DNA of 64,000 nucleotides from Viridibacillus arvi (GCF_001274945.1 NZ_LILB01000001.1:321021-385020); one strand, 5' to 3'; positions 44,799 through 55,268 are shown, numbered from the stretch's first letter. Notes: generated by a model not told the origin, from the sequence alone. Numbers and translations: made by a program.

Positions 44799-45848
44799 TT
44801 ATTTTACTTTTAAGATGACTTTTTGTGTTTTTGTTACTTCCGTACCATTGTCTTGTTTAACATATGCAGTCACTGTATACGTACCTTTTTCAAGTGGTGC
44901 TCTGAATACGATTGTTTTATATTTGCTGTAGCTTTGAATTGTTACTGGATATTTTCTATCCTTAACTCTATATTCGGATTTATAAAACAGATTATTACCT
45001 TTAGCTGATACTGTAAGAGTCACTTTTTGACCTTTCTTTGCAGTTGTTCTACTTAATTTTAATTTTGCTTTTGTTGGTTTCTGTTTCTTTACAACATTGA
45101 CTTTTATTGTTTTACTAGATGTTACCCCTTGTGAATTCTTGATAGTGAATTTCACTGAGTGCTCACCTATTTTTTCTGACCAGAATTCGTGAACAGATTC
45201 ATCATTAGCGTAATAGTCGACTACTCTGTAGGTTTTAGTACCTGGGTACTTATAACTTACCTGGTAATCTACGTTTTTGTCGTTTACAATTGGTTGCATT
45301 TTGTTACTAATTCCTTGAGGTAGCACACCTTTTTTCTCAATAGCGATATCAGTTATTTTAGGTTTTATTTTTGTGTTGTCTTTTAATATAAAGTTTAGTT
45401 CTACACCTGTAGCATCTATTTCAGATAACCCTTTAATTTCAACTGTATAGATACCTTTTTCTAGGTGCGTATTTGTAATCGACATTTCTACCCCTAAGAA
45501 GTTATTAAACGATTCAGTGCTTACTACTTTACCAGTAATGTCTGTAATGACAACAGATAATTTATCTTTAACCGTTAGACTATCCGTTGAGTTAGGAGCA
45601 TTTAAAGTTTCGATAGTTACAACGTCTTTTGCTCGCGCTACTTCGAAGTCATACTTTAAAACTGTGTCTTTGTAGATTGTTTTGTTGATTGCCTTGTCAT
45701 AAGGAATTTTCGGGTTCTCATCTAATACGTTTACTACTGATGCATCAGGTGAAGCACCCTCTTGTGCAAGAGGGGCAATTGGTGAAGTCAGTAAAGAAAT
45801 ACCTAAAATAGCTGTTGTTAAGAGAGCTGTTGATGTTTTAAAGTTCAT
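44799..45848 (-). CDS. Secreted protein with Ig-like domains, unknown function
   Basis: A 349-residue exported protein with a clear signal peptide (residues 1-29, ending PLAQEG). The rest is mostly beta-type sequence: a central pre-peptidase-like module (VTIETLNAPNSTDSLTVKD ... HLEKGIYTVEIKGLSE) and at least two C-terminal Ig-like modules. No enzyme motif is seen. GGAGGAG before the ATG fixes the start. It is probably a surface or matrix protein. Confidence 0.75.
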   Translation of the reverse strand: MNFKTSTALLTTAILGISLLTSPIAPLAQEGASPDASVVNVLDENPKIPYDKAINKTIYKDTVLKYDFEVARAKDVVTIETLNAPNSTDSLTVKDKLSVVITDITGKVVSTESFNNFLGVEMSITNTHLEKGIYTVEIKGLSEIDATGVELNFILKDNTKIKPKITDIAIEKKGVLPQGISNKMQPIVNDKNVDYQVSYKYPGTKTYRVVDYYANDESVHEFWSEKIGEHSVKFTIKNSQGVTSSKTIKVNVVKKQKPTKAKLKLSRTTAKKGQKVTLTVSAKGNNLFYKSEYRVKDRKYPVTIQSYSKYKTIVFRAPLEKGTYTVTAYVKQDNGTEVTKTQKVILKVK

Positions 45849-45899
45849 TTTAACTCCTCCAGTTTGTCTGTTAGTGATTACATTTCTTTCTAAAATAGT

Positions 45900-46025
45900 T
45901 TATCTGAAGAATTTGTCGAGTATTAATTTTGTAAAGTATTGGCATGCATTTTTTGAATAATTACTAGACCCATTACCATTTCCATTAGCACCGTCTGTAG
46001 GTGGGGTTAAGTGCATACCATTCAT
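45900..46025 (-). CDS. Possible 41-residue peptide gene
   Basis: An open frame of 41 codons on the same strand and 52 bases upstream of the secreted protein gene, with GAGGGCG before the ATG. The product is polar with an Asn/Gly-rich middle (DGANGNGNGSSNY) and one Cys. No signal peptide or family is recognised. It could be part of a leader instead. Confidence 0.4.
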   Translation of the reverse strand: MNGMHLTPPTDGANGNGNGSSNYSKNACQYFTKLILDKFFR

Positions 46026-46256
46026 TACAAAACGCCCTCTTTTTATGAGTATTTTCTGTTTTTACATTAATTAACACTTGAATATTCTAGCTTTTATAGT
46101 ACCAAAAAATAGTAATAGATGCTACATAATCCATTATCGTATTATCTATCTAAGTGTTTTAATCAAAATTTATAACTGATCAATCTTTACTTAAAATAAT
46201 TGAACTTACAATCCTCTTTTTGTTTCTATAACTTTATCTACATATCTTAATAATTG

Positions 46257-46302
46257 AAAGAGCCTGTTTTGATGACAATATCAAAACAGGCTCTTTCATC
46301 TT
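46257..46302. terminator. Terminator of the leftward DUF membrane protein gene
   Basis: GAAAGAGCCTGTTTTGAT pairs with ATCAAAACAGGCTCTTTC around a short loop; it can work in both directions. Confidence 0.85.
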
Positions 46303-46309
46303 TATATTA

Positions 46310-46729
46310 TTATTTTGTACTGTTTAATCGGATTTTCGCATTTTTTAGCATCCCAAAAGCTAGACCCATCATTAAACCAATACCTGTGGTAATAAAGAAT
46401 AATAAACCAATACTTTCTTTTAATACGACCATTTGCAATATAACCCCTAATAACGCACCTAATGTTAAACCGATGAACATAAACGCTGCGTAATATAGTC
46501 CAATTGCTTCCTCTATATTTGGTTCAAGATATTGCATCCATTTTGCACTTTTATCTAGCAAAGGATTGTCTGGGTTTTCAACTGCAAACGATGCCTTAGC
46601 CTTTTCGAATGCATCTGCTTCAGACATTCCTTCTTCTATCATCAAATCTTGAATATAATCGTCCATATAGCTCATTAATTCTTCTTGAGCTTCTTTATTT
46701 TTTTGTGAAGACCATTTAAATTTAGCCAC
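46310..46729 (-). CDS. Membrane protein with N-terminal permease-prefix-like region
   Basis: A 139-residue protein: an N-terminal soluble helical part (KEAQEELMSYMDDYIQDLMIEEGMSEADAFEKAKASF) typical of small regulator/permease-prefix modules in Bacillus, then two or three membrane helices. It is often paired with a PadR regulator, but none is adjacent. The GTG start has only a weak ribosome site. Function unknown. Confidence 0.65.
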   Translation of the reverse strand: MAKFKWSSQKNKEAQEELMSYMDDYIQDLMIEEGMSEADAFEKAKASFAVENPDNPLLDKSAKWMQYLEPNIEEAIGLYYAAFMFIGLTLGALLGVILQMVVLKESIGLLFFITTGIGLMMGLAFGMLKNAKIRLNSTK

Positions 46730-46956
46730 ATTTATACCCTATAAAGCAATGTATAATTTAAATTAAGGTACAAGTAGTTCTTACTTTTATAATTGAAGCC
46801 ATTCGCAATAATGGCTCAATAGGTAAAAAACACCGTCTATAAAGCGTTAATCTACGCTGTATAAACGATGTTTTTATGTAAATTAGAAAATAGATAATTC
46901 TTAAAATAAAGGGGTTTTAGCATTTTTCTAGAAGTATAAAATATACTGGCACTAAT

Positions 46957-47871
46957 GTGAGGAGTGAAGGAATTATCTTTAAGCTCAAAAGGAGTTTACC
47001 TTATATAGTGGCTGTAATTATTACGATGATTTATTATTACATATTTTTATTTTTGTATTTTCAAGATGTTATCAGTGGCGTTTCTTTTGTTGTTATTTTA
47101 TTAGTTAGCTTAATTACTTTATCGATTGTCCTTATTGTGTATTGGAAAAATCGTGCTATCAAACGAAAAGTAATATTAAGTACATCATTGATGGCCCTAT
47201 TATTTTGTTACGAACTGCCACTCTTATTTTATGATGCTTACACACACGCTGCATATAGATATACTGATCCTTTAGAAATATACAAAGATTCAGGGATCTA
47301 TTTATTAGGAGTAAATAGAGTTAATTTCCAATTCACTGAAAACAAAAAGGCTGTTATAGACCTTTTAAACAAACAACAAATGGACTATCTAAATATTACT
47401 AAAATCACCAATTCGGATCGATATGGAAGCAAGAACCGGCAATTATTGAAATGGTTCCATCTTGGAAAAAGTGACATAGATCAAATGAGAGATAACGTGA
47501 AGCAATTTTTAGGACAGGAAGATGGACGGATTAACGAATTTTTAAATAGCGATACTATTGAGGGAAGTAGTGCTGGATTAGGTTTAGCGTTGACTGGACT
47601 TGTTATGAGAGGCGATTTGCAAAATGATTTGAAGATCGCTGTTACAGGAGCAATAAGCGAAACGGGAGACGTATTACCAATTGGGATTTTAAAAGAAAAA
47701 ATGCAAATTGCTGAGAAAGCAGGATTTTCATTGATGGTCATTCCAAGTGCAAATAGAAAAGAAGCTTTGGAAATACAAAAGAAACTACACGTAAACATAA
47801 AAATTCTTGATGTCGCACAAATAGATGAAGCGGTTCTACTGATTAATGAATTAAACGGTAAAAGTAAATGA
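46957..47871 (+). CDS. Membrane-anchored Lon-like (S16) protease
   Basis: About 304 residues. Three membrane helices fill the first 95 residues, then an extramembrane region leads to a Lon C-terminal proteolytic domain. The catalytic Ser is in EGSSAGLGLALTGL (Ser205) and the catalytic Lys in LPIGILKEK (Lys248); their spacing of 43 residues equals that in E. coli Lon (679/722). No AAA domain or PDZ domain is present, unlike Lon and YlbL. The GTG at 46957 has no clear ribosome site upstream; TGAGGAG just inside suggests a later, rare start such as ATT at 46972. Confidence 0.82.
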   Translation: MRSEGIIFKLKRSLPYIVAVIITMIYYYIFLFLYFQDVISGVSFVVILLVSLITLSIVLIVYWKNRAIKRKVILSTSLMALLFCYELPLLFYDAYTHAAYRYTDPLEIYKDSGIYLLGVNRVNFQFTENKKAVIDLLNKQQMDYLNITKITNSDRYGSKNRQLLKWFHLGKSDIDQMRDNVKQFLGQEDGRINEFLNSDTIEGSSAGLGLALTGLVMRGDLQNDLKIAVTGAISETGDVLPIGILKEKMQIAEKAGFSLMVIPSANRKEALEIQKKLHVNIKILDVAQIDEAVLLINELNGKSK

Positions 47872-47882
47872 ACAATATAATT

Positions 47883-47927
47883 AAGGCACTCTACATTACT
47901 ACTTATAAACAATGTAGAGTGCCTTAT
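47883..47927 (+). terminator. Hairpin after the Lon-like protease gene
   Basis: AAGGCACTCTACATT pairs exactly with AATGTAGAGTGCCTT; the T run is short. Confidence 0.7.
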
Positions 47928-48021
47928 GTATAAGACTACAATAATTAAGCTGAGAATGTTCTAGATTAGCATGACGAATCTATAAAACTAATTCAAATGA
48001 ACATCTTTGTTACCATGCTGC

Positions 48022-48117
48022 TTATGGTTGAATGTCTAATAAAAACCAATTTAATAGGGGTAAAACTACTATCAAAATTAATATGATTATTATCCAAATA
48101 AATGTATTTCTTTTCAT
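48022..48117 (-). CDS. 31-residue single-helix membrane peptide
   Basis: A start with AAGAGGTGAT at good distance gives MKRNTFIWIII..., one membrane helix of about 20 residues after a basic tip and a short acidic end. Small membrane peptides of this kind are common in Bacillus. No family is recognised. Confidence 0.5.
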   Translation of the reverse strand: MKRNTFIWIIIILILIVVLPLLNWFLLDIQP

Positions 48118-48271
48118 TCCATTATCACCTCTTAAATGTTAAAACTAATAAATCAATTAATTAATTTGTATCTATTCTCTTACTATCCTATTTATAATCT
48201 AGATAATATTTACATTATAATACAATTAAGATACGGTAAATAATATTATGTAATTGGAAAGAAGGTGCCAA

Positions 48272-48414
48272 ATGGAAGTTATCGGGGTTGTGATTATTTG
48301 TGCAGTTTTTGCTGTATTTGAAGCTGTAAGGAGATTAAATAATAATGTTCTAGAGCAAACGGAAGAAATAAAAAAATAGGTGACGAGCTAAAAGAACTTC
48401 GTAAACGACTGTAA
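48272..48414 (+). pseudogene. Small membrane/coiled protein gene, possible one-base shift in an A7 run
   Basis: GAAGGTG precedes an ATG that opens a frame of 35 codons: one membrane helix (VIGVVIICAVFAVFEAV) and a charged coil, stopping at TAG 48377. One extra A in the seven-A run at 48370-48376 would continue the coil (IGDELKELRKRL) to the TAA at 48412, giving 47 residues. The coding look of the second part (heptad pattern) suggests that the intact form is the longer one. Confidence 0.5.
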
Positions 48415-48456
48415 CACAGATTTAGATTACTTATATGCGGAGTTTCCGACTTTATA

Positions 48457-48693
48457 TTATTTACTTTGAATACCCAATAGTAACTTAAGGGAGTTTCGCT
48501 TCTTTTTCATCTTTTTTATACCTTCCTTTGAATCTATGATTACTACCGTTTTAAATATCCAAATTCGAAGATAGAACGATTCAAAAATTATCGGTCCTTT
48601 TATCCCCCGTTCTTCAAATTCAGAACCATCCTCTAATTCTGTCTCTGTTCTAACAATCCACGTATTACCAATTCCTATTTCAATAAATTTCAT
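48457..48693 (-). CDS. DUF3977 family protein
   Basis: A 78-residue basic protein starting MKFIEIGIGNTWIVRTETE and continuing FYLRIWIFKTVVIIDSKEGIKK, which fits the DUF3977 family known from Bacillus. Function unknown. A GGTGATCA site lies before the ATG. Confidence 0.7.
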   Translation of the reverse strand: MKFIEIGIGNTWIVRTETELEDGSEFEERGIKGPIIFESFYLRIWIFKTVVIIDSKEGIKKMKKKRNSLKLLLGIQSK

Positions 48694-49259
48694 TTTTGAT
48701 CACCGCTTCACTTTTATTAATCCCTTAATGTAAATGTTATTTATAGTCTTACAATCGGACAAAAAATAGATTGGTAAAAATAATAGTAACATATCAAAAT
48801 TTAAAATTGAATTCACCAAATTACAAAAACCACTAAAAACCACTTTAATTTTCCTTTATTCGTCCGAAAACGAGTGATTTTCGCAATAAAAATTCAAGTA
48901 AAAAACTATCTATAAACCCTTATGTATCAATGGTTATAATGTGTTTAACTACTAATTATAGTTGCTGTGAGAGTTCGCGAAAAATAGATTTGTGTATCTT
49001 TGTGTTCTAAAACGCTATAGTGAATTCAATCTTTCTACTACATTCAGTGATTTATTTATAGATTATTTCGAATATATAATATCCTTTTCGCATTACACTA
49101 TTTTCAGTTGTCCCATTCTACAAAACGTCCGTTCATTTTTGAATTATTAAATATCTACATTCTCTAAACTCTAAATGCCTAATTTTCTACACCTATAAAT
49201 TAGTACCATCCTTCACTTTCTTTCATTCTTTTTAAAATGAAGATACTTACATTAATTAT
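48694..49259. other. 566-base AT-rich region before the ileS leader
   Basis: No gene on either strand is supported and no strong hairpin is seen. It ends at the ileS promoter. Confidence 0.5.
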
Positions 49260-49288
49260 TTGACAATTTTTTTCTGTTCTGTTACGAT
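49260..49288 (+). promoter_or_regulatory. Promoter of the ileS T-box transcript
   Basis: TTGACA at 49260-49265 and TACGAT at 49283-49288 with 17 bases between, shortly before the T-box leader. Confidence 0.6.
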
Positions 49289-49318
49289 AATTCTCAATAA
49301 AAGCATACAAATTCGTTG

Positions 49319-49563
49319 ATGAGAAAGAGTAGCTTTACATCTTATTCCCTAGAGAGCTGACAGATCGGTGCAAGTCAGTGTTTAAGTGTAATGTGAAGAT
49401 CCTCTCTGAGAAGATAGTCTGAAGATTTAGTAGGTCTATCCGGGTGTCCGCCGTTAAAAGGAACACGTATGATTGTACGTTGCTGAGTGCTATTGAGCGG
49501 TTTTCAATAGAATTAGGGTGGTATCGCGGTTAACCCCGTCCCTTACTTGGGACGGGGTTTTTT
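49319..49563 (+). promoter_or_regulatory. Isoleucine T-box leader with terminator
   Basis: A T-box leader with the specifier ATC (Ile, 49399-49401) in the loop GAAGATCCTCTC, and the conserved T-box AATTAGGGTGGTATCGCGG at 49511-49529. It ends in a terminator made of AACCCCGTCCC / GGGACGGGGTT and a T run. Uncharged tRNA-Ile should release termination and raise expression of the synthetase. Confidence 0.93.
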
Positions 49564-49600
49564 GTATGTTTTTATATAATTTAGTATTGGAGCGATATCA

Positions 49601-52600
49601 ATGAATTCGAATGAAGGTAAAGAAAATACAGTACAGCGTGAGCAACGCATTCGTAACCTGTGGACAGAACAAGATACTTTTCAAGCTTCTGTTGATGCAA
49701 GAGAAGGACGCACACCGTTTGTTTTTTATGAAGGTCCACCAACTGCAAACGGGCTACCTCATGTAGGCCATGCATTTGGCAGAACGATTAAAGACGTTGT
49801 GGCACGTTATAAAACGATGCAAGGATTCCAAGTAGAGAGAAAAGCAGGCTGGGATACACACGGTCTTCCTGTAGAACTTGGTGTTGAAAAGCAACTAGGT
49901 ATTTCAGGTAAACAAGAGATTGAACGTTATGGTATTGAGCCATTTATCAACAAATGTAAGGAAAGTGTCTTCACTTACGAGAAGAAATGGCGTTCATTTA
50001 CCGAAGAATTAGGTTATTGGGTTGATATGGATGATCCCTATATGACATTAAGCAATGACTATATCGAAAGTGTATGGAACATCTTGGGTAAAGTGCATAA
50101 AGACAATTTGTTATATAAAGGACATCGTGTATCACCATACTGCCCTAGCTGCCAAACATCATTAAGTTCTCATGAGGTCGCACAAGGTTATAAAGATGTA
50201 AAAGATTTATCTGCTACTGTGAAATTCAAATTAGCTGATAAAGAAAATGAATTCATCTTAGGTTGGACGACAACGCCTTGGACTTTACCTGCTAACGTAG
50301 CACTTGCTATGAATTCAGAGCTAACGTATGTAAGAGTTCAAAAAGAATCAGAGATCTTCATTGTTGCTAAATCATTAGTTGAAAAAGTACTAGGTGGAGA
50401 TGTTGAAGTTCTAAGTGAGCACAAAGGACATGAATTTGAAGGCGTACGTTATTTACCAGCATTCAATTATGTAACAGTCGAAAAAGGGCATATCGTTGTC
50501 TTAGCTGAATACGTAACGGAGAGCAGTGGTACCGGTATCGTTCATATCGCACCTGCTTACGGTGAAGATGACTATAAAACAATTCAACAAAATGGCTTAT
50601 CTTTTGTGAATGTGGTTAACTTGCAAGGTCGTTACACAGAAGAGATAGTTGATCTTGAAGGTAAATTTGTAAAAGACTGTGATGTAGATATTATTAAAAT
50701 GCTATCTGAAAAAGGTCTGCTATTTAGCAAAGAAAAGTATGAGCATAGCTACCCACACTGCTGGCGCTGTGATTCCCCGCTTCTTTACTATGCGACAGAT
50801 AGCTGGTTTATCAATATGTCGTCACTAAAAGACCAAATGCTTGCGAATAACGAAACCGTCACTTGGTATCCTGAGCACATCAAAAACGGGCGTTTCGGAA
50901 ACTTCCTTGAAAACCTAGTGGATTGGAATATTAGCCGAAACCGCTACTGGGGTACCCCATTAAATGTATGGATCTGTGATGTTTGTGGCTATGAAGTAGC
51001 ACCTGGTAGCATCGATGAATTAAAAGAAATCGCTACAACTAATTTGGATGATGGTATAGAGCTTCACAAACCATATATTGATGATGTCCAATGCGCTTGC
51101 CCTAAATGTCATGGACAGATGGAAAGAACGCCAGAAGTTATTGACGTTTGGTTTGACAGCGGTTCAATGCCATTTGCACAACACCACTATCCATTCGATA
51201 ACAAGGAGAAATTTAATAAACAATTCCCTGCAGATGTCATCATTGAAGGAATTGACCAAACACGTGGCTTCTTCTATAGCCTATTAGCAGTCTCTACACT
51301 ATTTACTGGTCAGGCACCATATAAGAACGTCTTATCATTAGGTCATGTATTAGATGAGAACGGCCAGAAAATGTCGAAGAGTAAAGGTAACGCGCTAGAT
51401 CCAGTTGAATTGATTCAAGAATATGGTGCTGATGCTCTACGTTGGGCATTCTTGATCGATAGTTCGCCTTGGAATCCTAAACGATTCTCGAAAAAGACTG
51501 TGCAAGATGCAAAATCAAAACTAGTTGATACGTTAGATAATACGTATAAATTTTATGCGATGTATGCGAAAATTGATGGTTTTGAATATGATGCAAATCA
51601 CACAGGCAAGAAAACAATCTTAGATCAATGGATGCTATCTCGTTTGCATAATACAATCAAAGTTGTAGCAGAGTATATGGATGAGTTCCAATTTACAGCT
51701 GCGACAAGAGAGATTGCAGCGTTAGTTGATGAAGTGAGTAATTGGTATGTAAGACGTTCTAGAAATCGTTTCTGGGCTTCTGGTCTATCAGAAGACAAAA
51801 AAGCAGCATACTCTACCCTATTTGAGACTTTAAGTACAATTAGCCGCTTACTAGCACCTTTTGTACCTTATATCGCAGAGGATATTCATTTAAAACTACA
51901 CAACAATAGCGTACACCTACAAGACTATCCAAAAGCGGATGAAGCAGTTATTAATCCGGAGTTAGAAAAAGATATGGCAACCATCTTGAAAATAGTGGAA
52001 TTCGGAAGAAGTATTCGTAATAGTACTTCATTAAAAACAAAGCAGCCGCTTCAACAAATCATCGTTTGGCAAAATGAAGACGCGAGTTCATTAGATGCAT
52101 ATACAAATATCATAAAAGATGAATTAAACGTCAAAACCGTCACATTTGCTAATGATATCTCGAAATATGAATCAGCTAACTTTAAATTGAATTTCAAAAC
52201 GGCTGGTGCTGCATTTGGTAAAGCGGTCAACTCCGTTAAGCAATATGTTGAAAGTATGCCGGAAGAAGAGAAACAAACAATTCTTTCTCAAGGCGAAGTA
52301 CAGATTAATGTAAATGAAGACAGCTATACTTTAAAATCCGAACATATTCTTGTAGAATCTGCTGTAACACCTGGTTTTGAGCTAGCTGGCGATCAGCAAT
52401 TAAAAGTATTGCTAGATGTACAATTAACGGCTGTATTAATTGAAGAAGGACAAATAAGAGAGCTTATTCGTACAATTCAAGACACAAGAAAGAAATTAGA
52501 TTTACCAGTCGAGATGTATGTTTCTCTAAACATTGTTGCAAGTACTGATGTAAAAGAAATGATCCTTCGTTTTGAAGATTTAATGAGAGAAAATTTACTA

Positions 52601-52699
52601 GTAAATGACATCACGTTTAATGTATTAGAAGATAATGAGCAACCTATTGATGTGCAATTAGGTGCAGAACTTGTGAAAGTTGCAATGCGTTACAAATAA
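49601..52699 (+). CDS. ileS: Isoleucyl-tRNA synthetase, type 2 (eukaryote-like)
   Basis: A 1032-residue class I synthetase. The HIGH-type motif is HVGH (residues 54-57) and the KMSKS motif is at 590-594. The editing domain contains [16 protein letters not shown]. The length and the stretch [23 protein letters not shown] match type 2 IleRS (IleS2), found in eukaryotes and in some bacteria, rather than the shorter type 1 of about 920 residues. Type 2 enzymes are far less sensitive to mupirocin. TTGGAGCG before the ATG and the Ile T-box confirm identity and start. A second, type 1 copy may exist elsewhere. Confidence 0.93.
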   Translation: MNSNEGKENTVQREQRIRNLWTEQDTFQASVDAREGRTPFVFYEGPPTANGLPHVGHAFGRTIKDVVARYKTMQGFQVERKAGWDTHGLPVELGVEKQLGISGKQEIERYGIEPFINKCKESVFTYEKKWRSFTEELGYWVDMDDPYMTLSNDYIESVWNILGKVHKDNLLYKGHRVSPYCPSCQTSLSSHEVAQGYKDVKDLSATVKFKLADKENEFILGWTTTPWTLPANVALAMNSELTYVRVQKESEIFIVAKSLVEKVLGGDVEVLSEHKGHEFEGVRYLPAFNYVTVEKGHIVVLAEYVTESSGTGIVHIAPAYGEDDYKTIQQNGLSFVNVVNLQGRYTEEIVDLEGKFVKDCDVDIIKMLSEKGLLFSKEKYEHSYPHCWRCDSPLLYYATDSWFINMSSLKDQMLANNETVTWYPEHIKNGRFGNFLENLVDWNISRNRYWGTPLNVWICDVCGYEVAPGSIDELKEIATTNLDDGIELHKPYIDDVQCACPKCHGQMERTPEVIDVWFDSGSMPFAQHHYPFDNKEKFNKQFPADVIIEGIDQTRGFFYSLLAVSTLFTGQAPYKNVLSLGHVLDENGQKMSKSKGNALDPVELIQEYGADALRWAFLIDSSPWNPKRFSKKTVQDAKSKLVDTLDNTYKFYAMYAKIDGFEYDANHTGKKTILDQWMLSRLHNTIKVVAEYMDEFQFTAATREIAALVDEVSNWYVRRSRNRFWASGLSEDKKAAYSTLFETLSTISRLLAPFVPYIAEDIHLKLHNNSVHLQDYPKADEAVINPELEKDMATILKIVEFGRSIRNSTSLKTKQPLQQIIVWQNEDASSLDAYTNIIKDELNVKTVTFANDISKYESANFKLNFKTAGAAFGKAVNSVKQYVESMPEEEKQTILSQGEVQINVNEDSYTLKSEHILVESAVTPGFELAGDQQLKVLLDVQLTAVLIEEGQIRELIRTIQDTRKKLDLPVEMYVSLNIVASTDVKEMILRFEDLMRENLLVNDITFNVLEDNEQPIDVQLGAELVKVAMRYK

Positions 52700-52732
52700 T
52701 AATGATTTCAATAACAATAATGTAAACAGCAC

Positions 52733-52790
52733 TAAAAAGGGGCTGTCCATTAAGTCGATATCGACTTGTGGGCACCCCTTTTAATTTGAA
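52733..52790 (+). terminator. Terminator of ileS
   Basis: AAAAGGGGC...GTCC and GGGC...CCCCTTTT pair, with an inner stem AAGTCGATATCGACTT, followed by TTTTAATTT. Confidence 0.75.
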
Positions 52791-52919
52791 AATAAAGGTT
52801 TCTCTAAAACCAAATAGAATAATATAACTTGAATACTGAGCGTATATTTTCCAATTAACGGGTTCCTCCTACATTAAAGCCCTCTATTAAATGTACTTTA
52901 CTTTCTATACTGAATTTCA

Positions 52920-53303
52920 CTAGACTTTATTGCTGTTAAAAAAAGCAGCTTTTACGCAAATTGAATAAACTATGATAATCAATGACCAAATCAAATTTCC
53001 TAAAAAGGGTTGTATGTTTTGCGCGGTCATTAAGGTCATACTTAACAATCCAAAAAGGATAGAGTAAACAGTCATTGACCAAAATCCCCATTTTTTCAAA
53101 TTCGCATATCCATAGACCATTACAAAGGTTGCCAATGCAAGTAGCACCCTCACTAATCGCTCAGGCGCATTTGGGATTCCGAACCTTTCTGCAATTCCTA
53201 TACTGTTTGGTTCATGATGATAAAAAATAGAGGTGAGAAGTAAAACAACCGCTCCAAAAATATAGAAAAAACTAATCAATGTTACTCCTATTGGTCTTTC
53301 CAA
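52920..53303 (-). CDS. Four-helix membrane protein of unknown function
   Basis: A 127-residue protein with four predicted membrane helices, starting MERPIGVTLISFFYIFGAVVLLLTSIFY. The TTG start follows AAAGGAGGAG. The pattern resembles small DUF2127/YndM-like membrane proteins, but I cannot assign it. Confidence 0.7.
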   Translation of the reverse strand: MERPIGVTLISFFYIFGAVVLLLTSIFYHHEPNSIGIAERFGIPNAPERLVRVLLALATFVMVYGYANLKKWGFWSMTVYSILFGLLSMTLMTAQNIQPFLGNLIWSLIIIVYSICVKAAFFNSNKV

Positions 53304-53592
53304 GCTTACTCCTCCTTTTTAAAAGAGACTAACAAATGATGCTTATAGTTAGCATTTAATTTCTATCAACTTTCACTGGCTATACATAATAAGCTTGAGA
53401 TTTTTCTTTTTCTGAAACTCTTCAATAATATGTACATATCTTCGTATTCATTTACTATGATTCTGGTATATTAACTATGTCGTTGTCCTATTTGATAGAT
53501 TAGGGAAATCGATGGCAATTAACTAACTCTACCCTATTTTATTCATTTAACTACATACATAACCAAATCAGATTAACTAGACTTTAGTTAAA

Positions 53593-53636
53593 AGAGCCAA
53601 CAATAAATAAAGTCATTGTTAGCTCTTATTAAAGTT
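53593..53636 (-). terminator. Terminator of gapN
   Basis: AAGAGCCAACAATAA and ATTGTTAGCTCTT pair (one mismatch) a few bases after the gapN stop on the minus strand. Confidence 0.7.
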
Positions 53637-53646
53637 TTATTCTTCC

Positions 53647-55083
53647 TTATTCATAAATATTAATAATTGTAACTTTTTCACGAGTCATTGCTTCGATACT
53701 CCGTCTTATACCTTGTGTTCCCATACCTGAACCTTTGATTCCTATGAATGGGAAGTGGTCAGGACCACGTTCTGTTCTTCCGTTTATTTGTACAGAACCT
53801 GCTTCAATTTGAGGTGCTATAGTAAATGCCTTATTTATATCTTTTGTAAACACACTTGCTTGTAGACCAAATTTTGATGCATTAGCTAGTGTAATGGCTT
53901 CTTTATCTGATTTCACTCTAATAATAGGAAGCACTGGGCCAAATGGTTCTTCCCAAGCAATTCTCATATTTGTTGTAACATTGTCTAGTAAGGTCGGGTA
54001 TATTAGATTGCCTTCACGTTTGTTTCCCACAACTAATGTGGCTTCTTTTGTTAATGCATCGTCAATTAAACCTTGTACAAAGTCTGCAGATTTATCATCG
54101 ATTAACGGTACTATAATATTATTTTCTTCAGGAGAACCTACAGTTAAGGATTCTATTTCTTCTTTTAATAATGACACTAATTCATCAGCAACAGTTTCGT
54201 TTACTAGGACACGTTTAATTGCTGTACAACGTTGCCCTGAATATGAATATGCACCTGAAATAATTTGTTTTGAAGCAAATACTAGATCAGCATCTTCTCG
54301 AACGATAGCTGGGTCTTTTCCTCCGAGCTCCATTACAAGTGGAATCATGTTTGAAATTTTTGCAATATGTTGTCCCGTTACTGTTCCTCCAGTGAATGAG
54401 ATCATATCGATATCAGGATGCTCAACAAGGTAGTCACCTATTACAGAACCTCGTCCAGTTACAAGGTTAAGAACACCTTTTGGTAAGCCTGCTTTGTGAA
54501 GAGCTTCAATCATTTTCACACCACTAATTGCACCTTGAGTTGCTGGTTTGAAGATAACTGAATTTCCAACAATTAGTGAGGGGGCAATTTTTGCAGCTGA
54601 TAAGTTAACGGGATAGTTAAAGGGTGAAATGGCAAGAATGACACCAAGCGGGACACGATTAGTCATCGCAATTTTAGAGCGATTTCCACCCGGAAAATTT
54701 TCACCCCACATACTTTCCCCTTGCATATGTGTTGCTTCTTCTATTGTGTATTGAATAAAATCTGCAGTTCGATCCACTTCCTTTACCGCATCATTAAATG
54801 TTTTCCCCACTTCTTCCATAATAGATTGAGCAATTTCGTTTTTCATTGCAAGTAATTCATCTACCCATCTATATAGATATGCACCACGAGCGCGTACAGA
54901 AAGTTGTGCCCATTCTTTTTGGGCTAGTTTTGCGCCGTTTATTGCTTCATCTACTTCATCCTGAGAAATAGCTTGAACGCGGCCAATTTCCTCATGTAAA
55001 TAAGGCGACAAAATGCTTATACTTTCTTTTGATCGACTTTCACGCCATTCTCCATTTATATAAAATTGATAATTTTTAGCCAT
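53647..55083 (-). CDS. gapN: Non-phosphorylating NADP-dependent glyceraldehyde-3-phosphate dehydrogenase
   Basis: A 478-residue aldehyde dehydrogenase superfamily protein. Catalytic Asn156 (ISPFNYP), Glu252 (MELGGKDP) and Cys286 (SGQRCTAIK) lie within two positions of those known in Streptococcus GapN, and the phosphate-binding RTERGPDHFPF near the C-terminus points to glyceraldehyde 3-phosphate. It oxidises G3P straight to 3-phosphoglycerate, giving NADPH and no ATP. GGAGGAGACATC precedes the ATG. Single-gene transcript. Confidence 0.9.
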   Translation of the reverse strand: MAKNYQFYINGEWRESRSKESISILSPYLHEEIGRVQAISQDEVDEAINGAKLAQKEWAQLSVRARGAYLYRWVDELLAMKNEIAQSIMEEVGKTFNDAVKEVDRTADFIQYTIEEATHMQGESMWGENFPGGNRSKIAMTNRVPLGVILAISPFNYPVNLSAAKIAPSLIVGNSVIFKPATQGAISGVKMIEALHKAGLPKGVLNLVTGRGSVIGDYLVEHPDIDMISFTGGTVTGQHIAKISNMIPLVMELGGKDPAIVREDADLVFASKQIISGAYSYSGQRCTAIKRVLVNETVADELVSLLKEEIESLTVGSPEENNIIVPLIDDKSADFVQGLIDDALTKEATLVVGNKREGNLIYPTLLDNVTTNMRIAWEEPFGPVLPIIRVKSDKEAITLANASKFGLQASVFTKDINKAFTIAPQIEAGSVQINGRTERGPDHFPFIGIKGSGMGTQGIRRSIEAMTREKVTIINIYE

Positions 55084-55196
55084 GATGTCTCCTCCAATAA
55101 TCCGATGTTTTACTATTATTTACTTATTTTCAGTTGTCATACTTATAATTCCGTCATTTAATCCTTCAATATGCATCTTTATTATATAAGCAAAAA

Positions 55197-55241
55197 ACAC
55201 CGTACCTTGATATTAGATAATATCAAAGTACGGTGTTTTCT
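55197..55241 (-). terminator. Terminator of the small membrane protein gene
   Basis: AAAACACCGTAC(C)TTGATAT pairs with ATATCAAAGTACGGTGTTTT; T residues follow on both strands. Confidence 0.85.
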
Positions 55242-55268
55242 TCTTAACGTTCATTCACTTCATACCAT

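Noticed and set aside
53894..54433. Plus-strand frame of 179 codons
   Set aside because: It is antisense to gapN; its composition is the mirror of that gene and it has no ribosome binding site.
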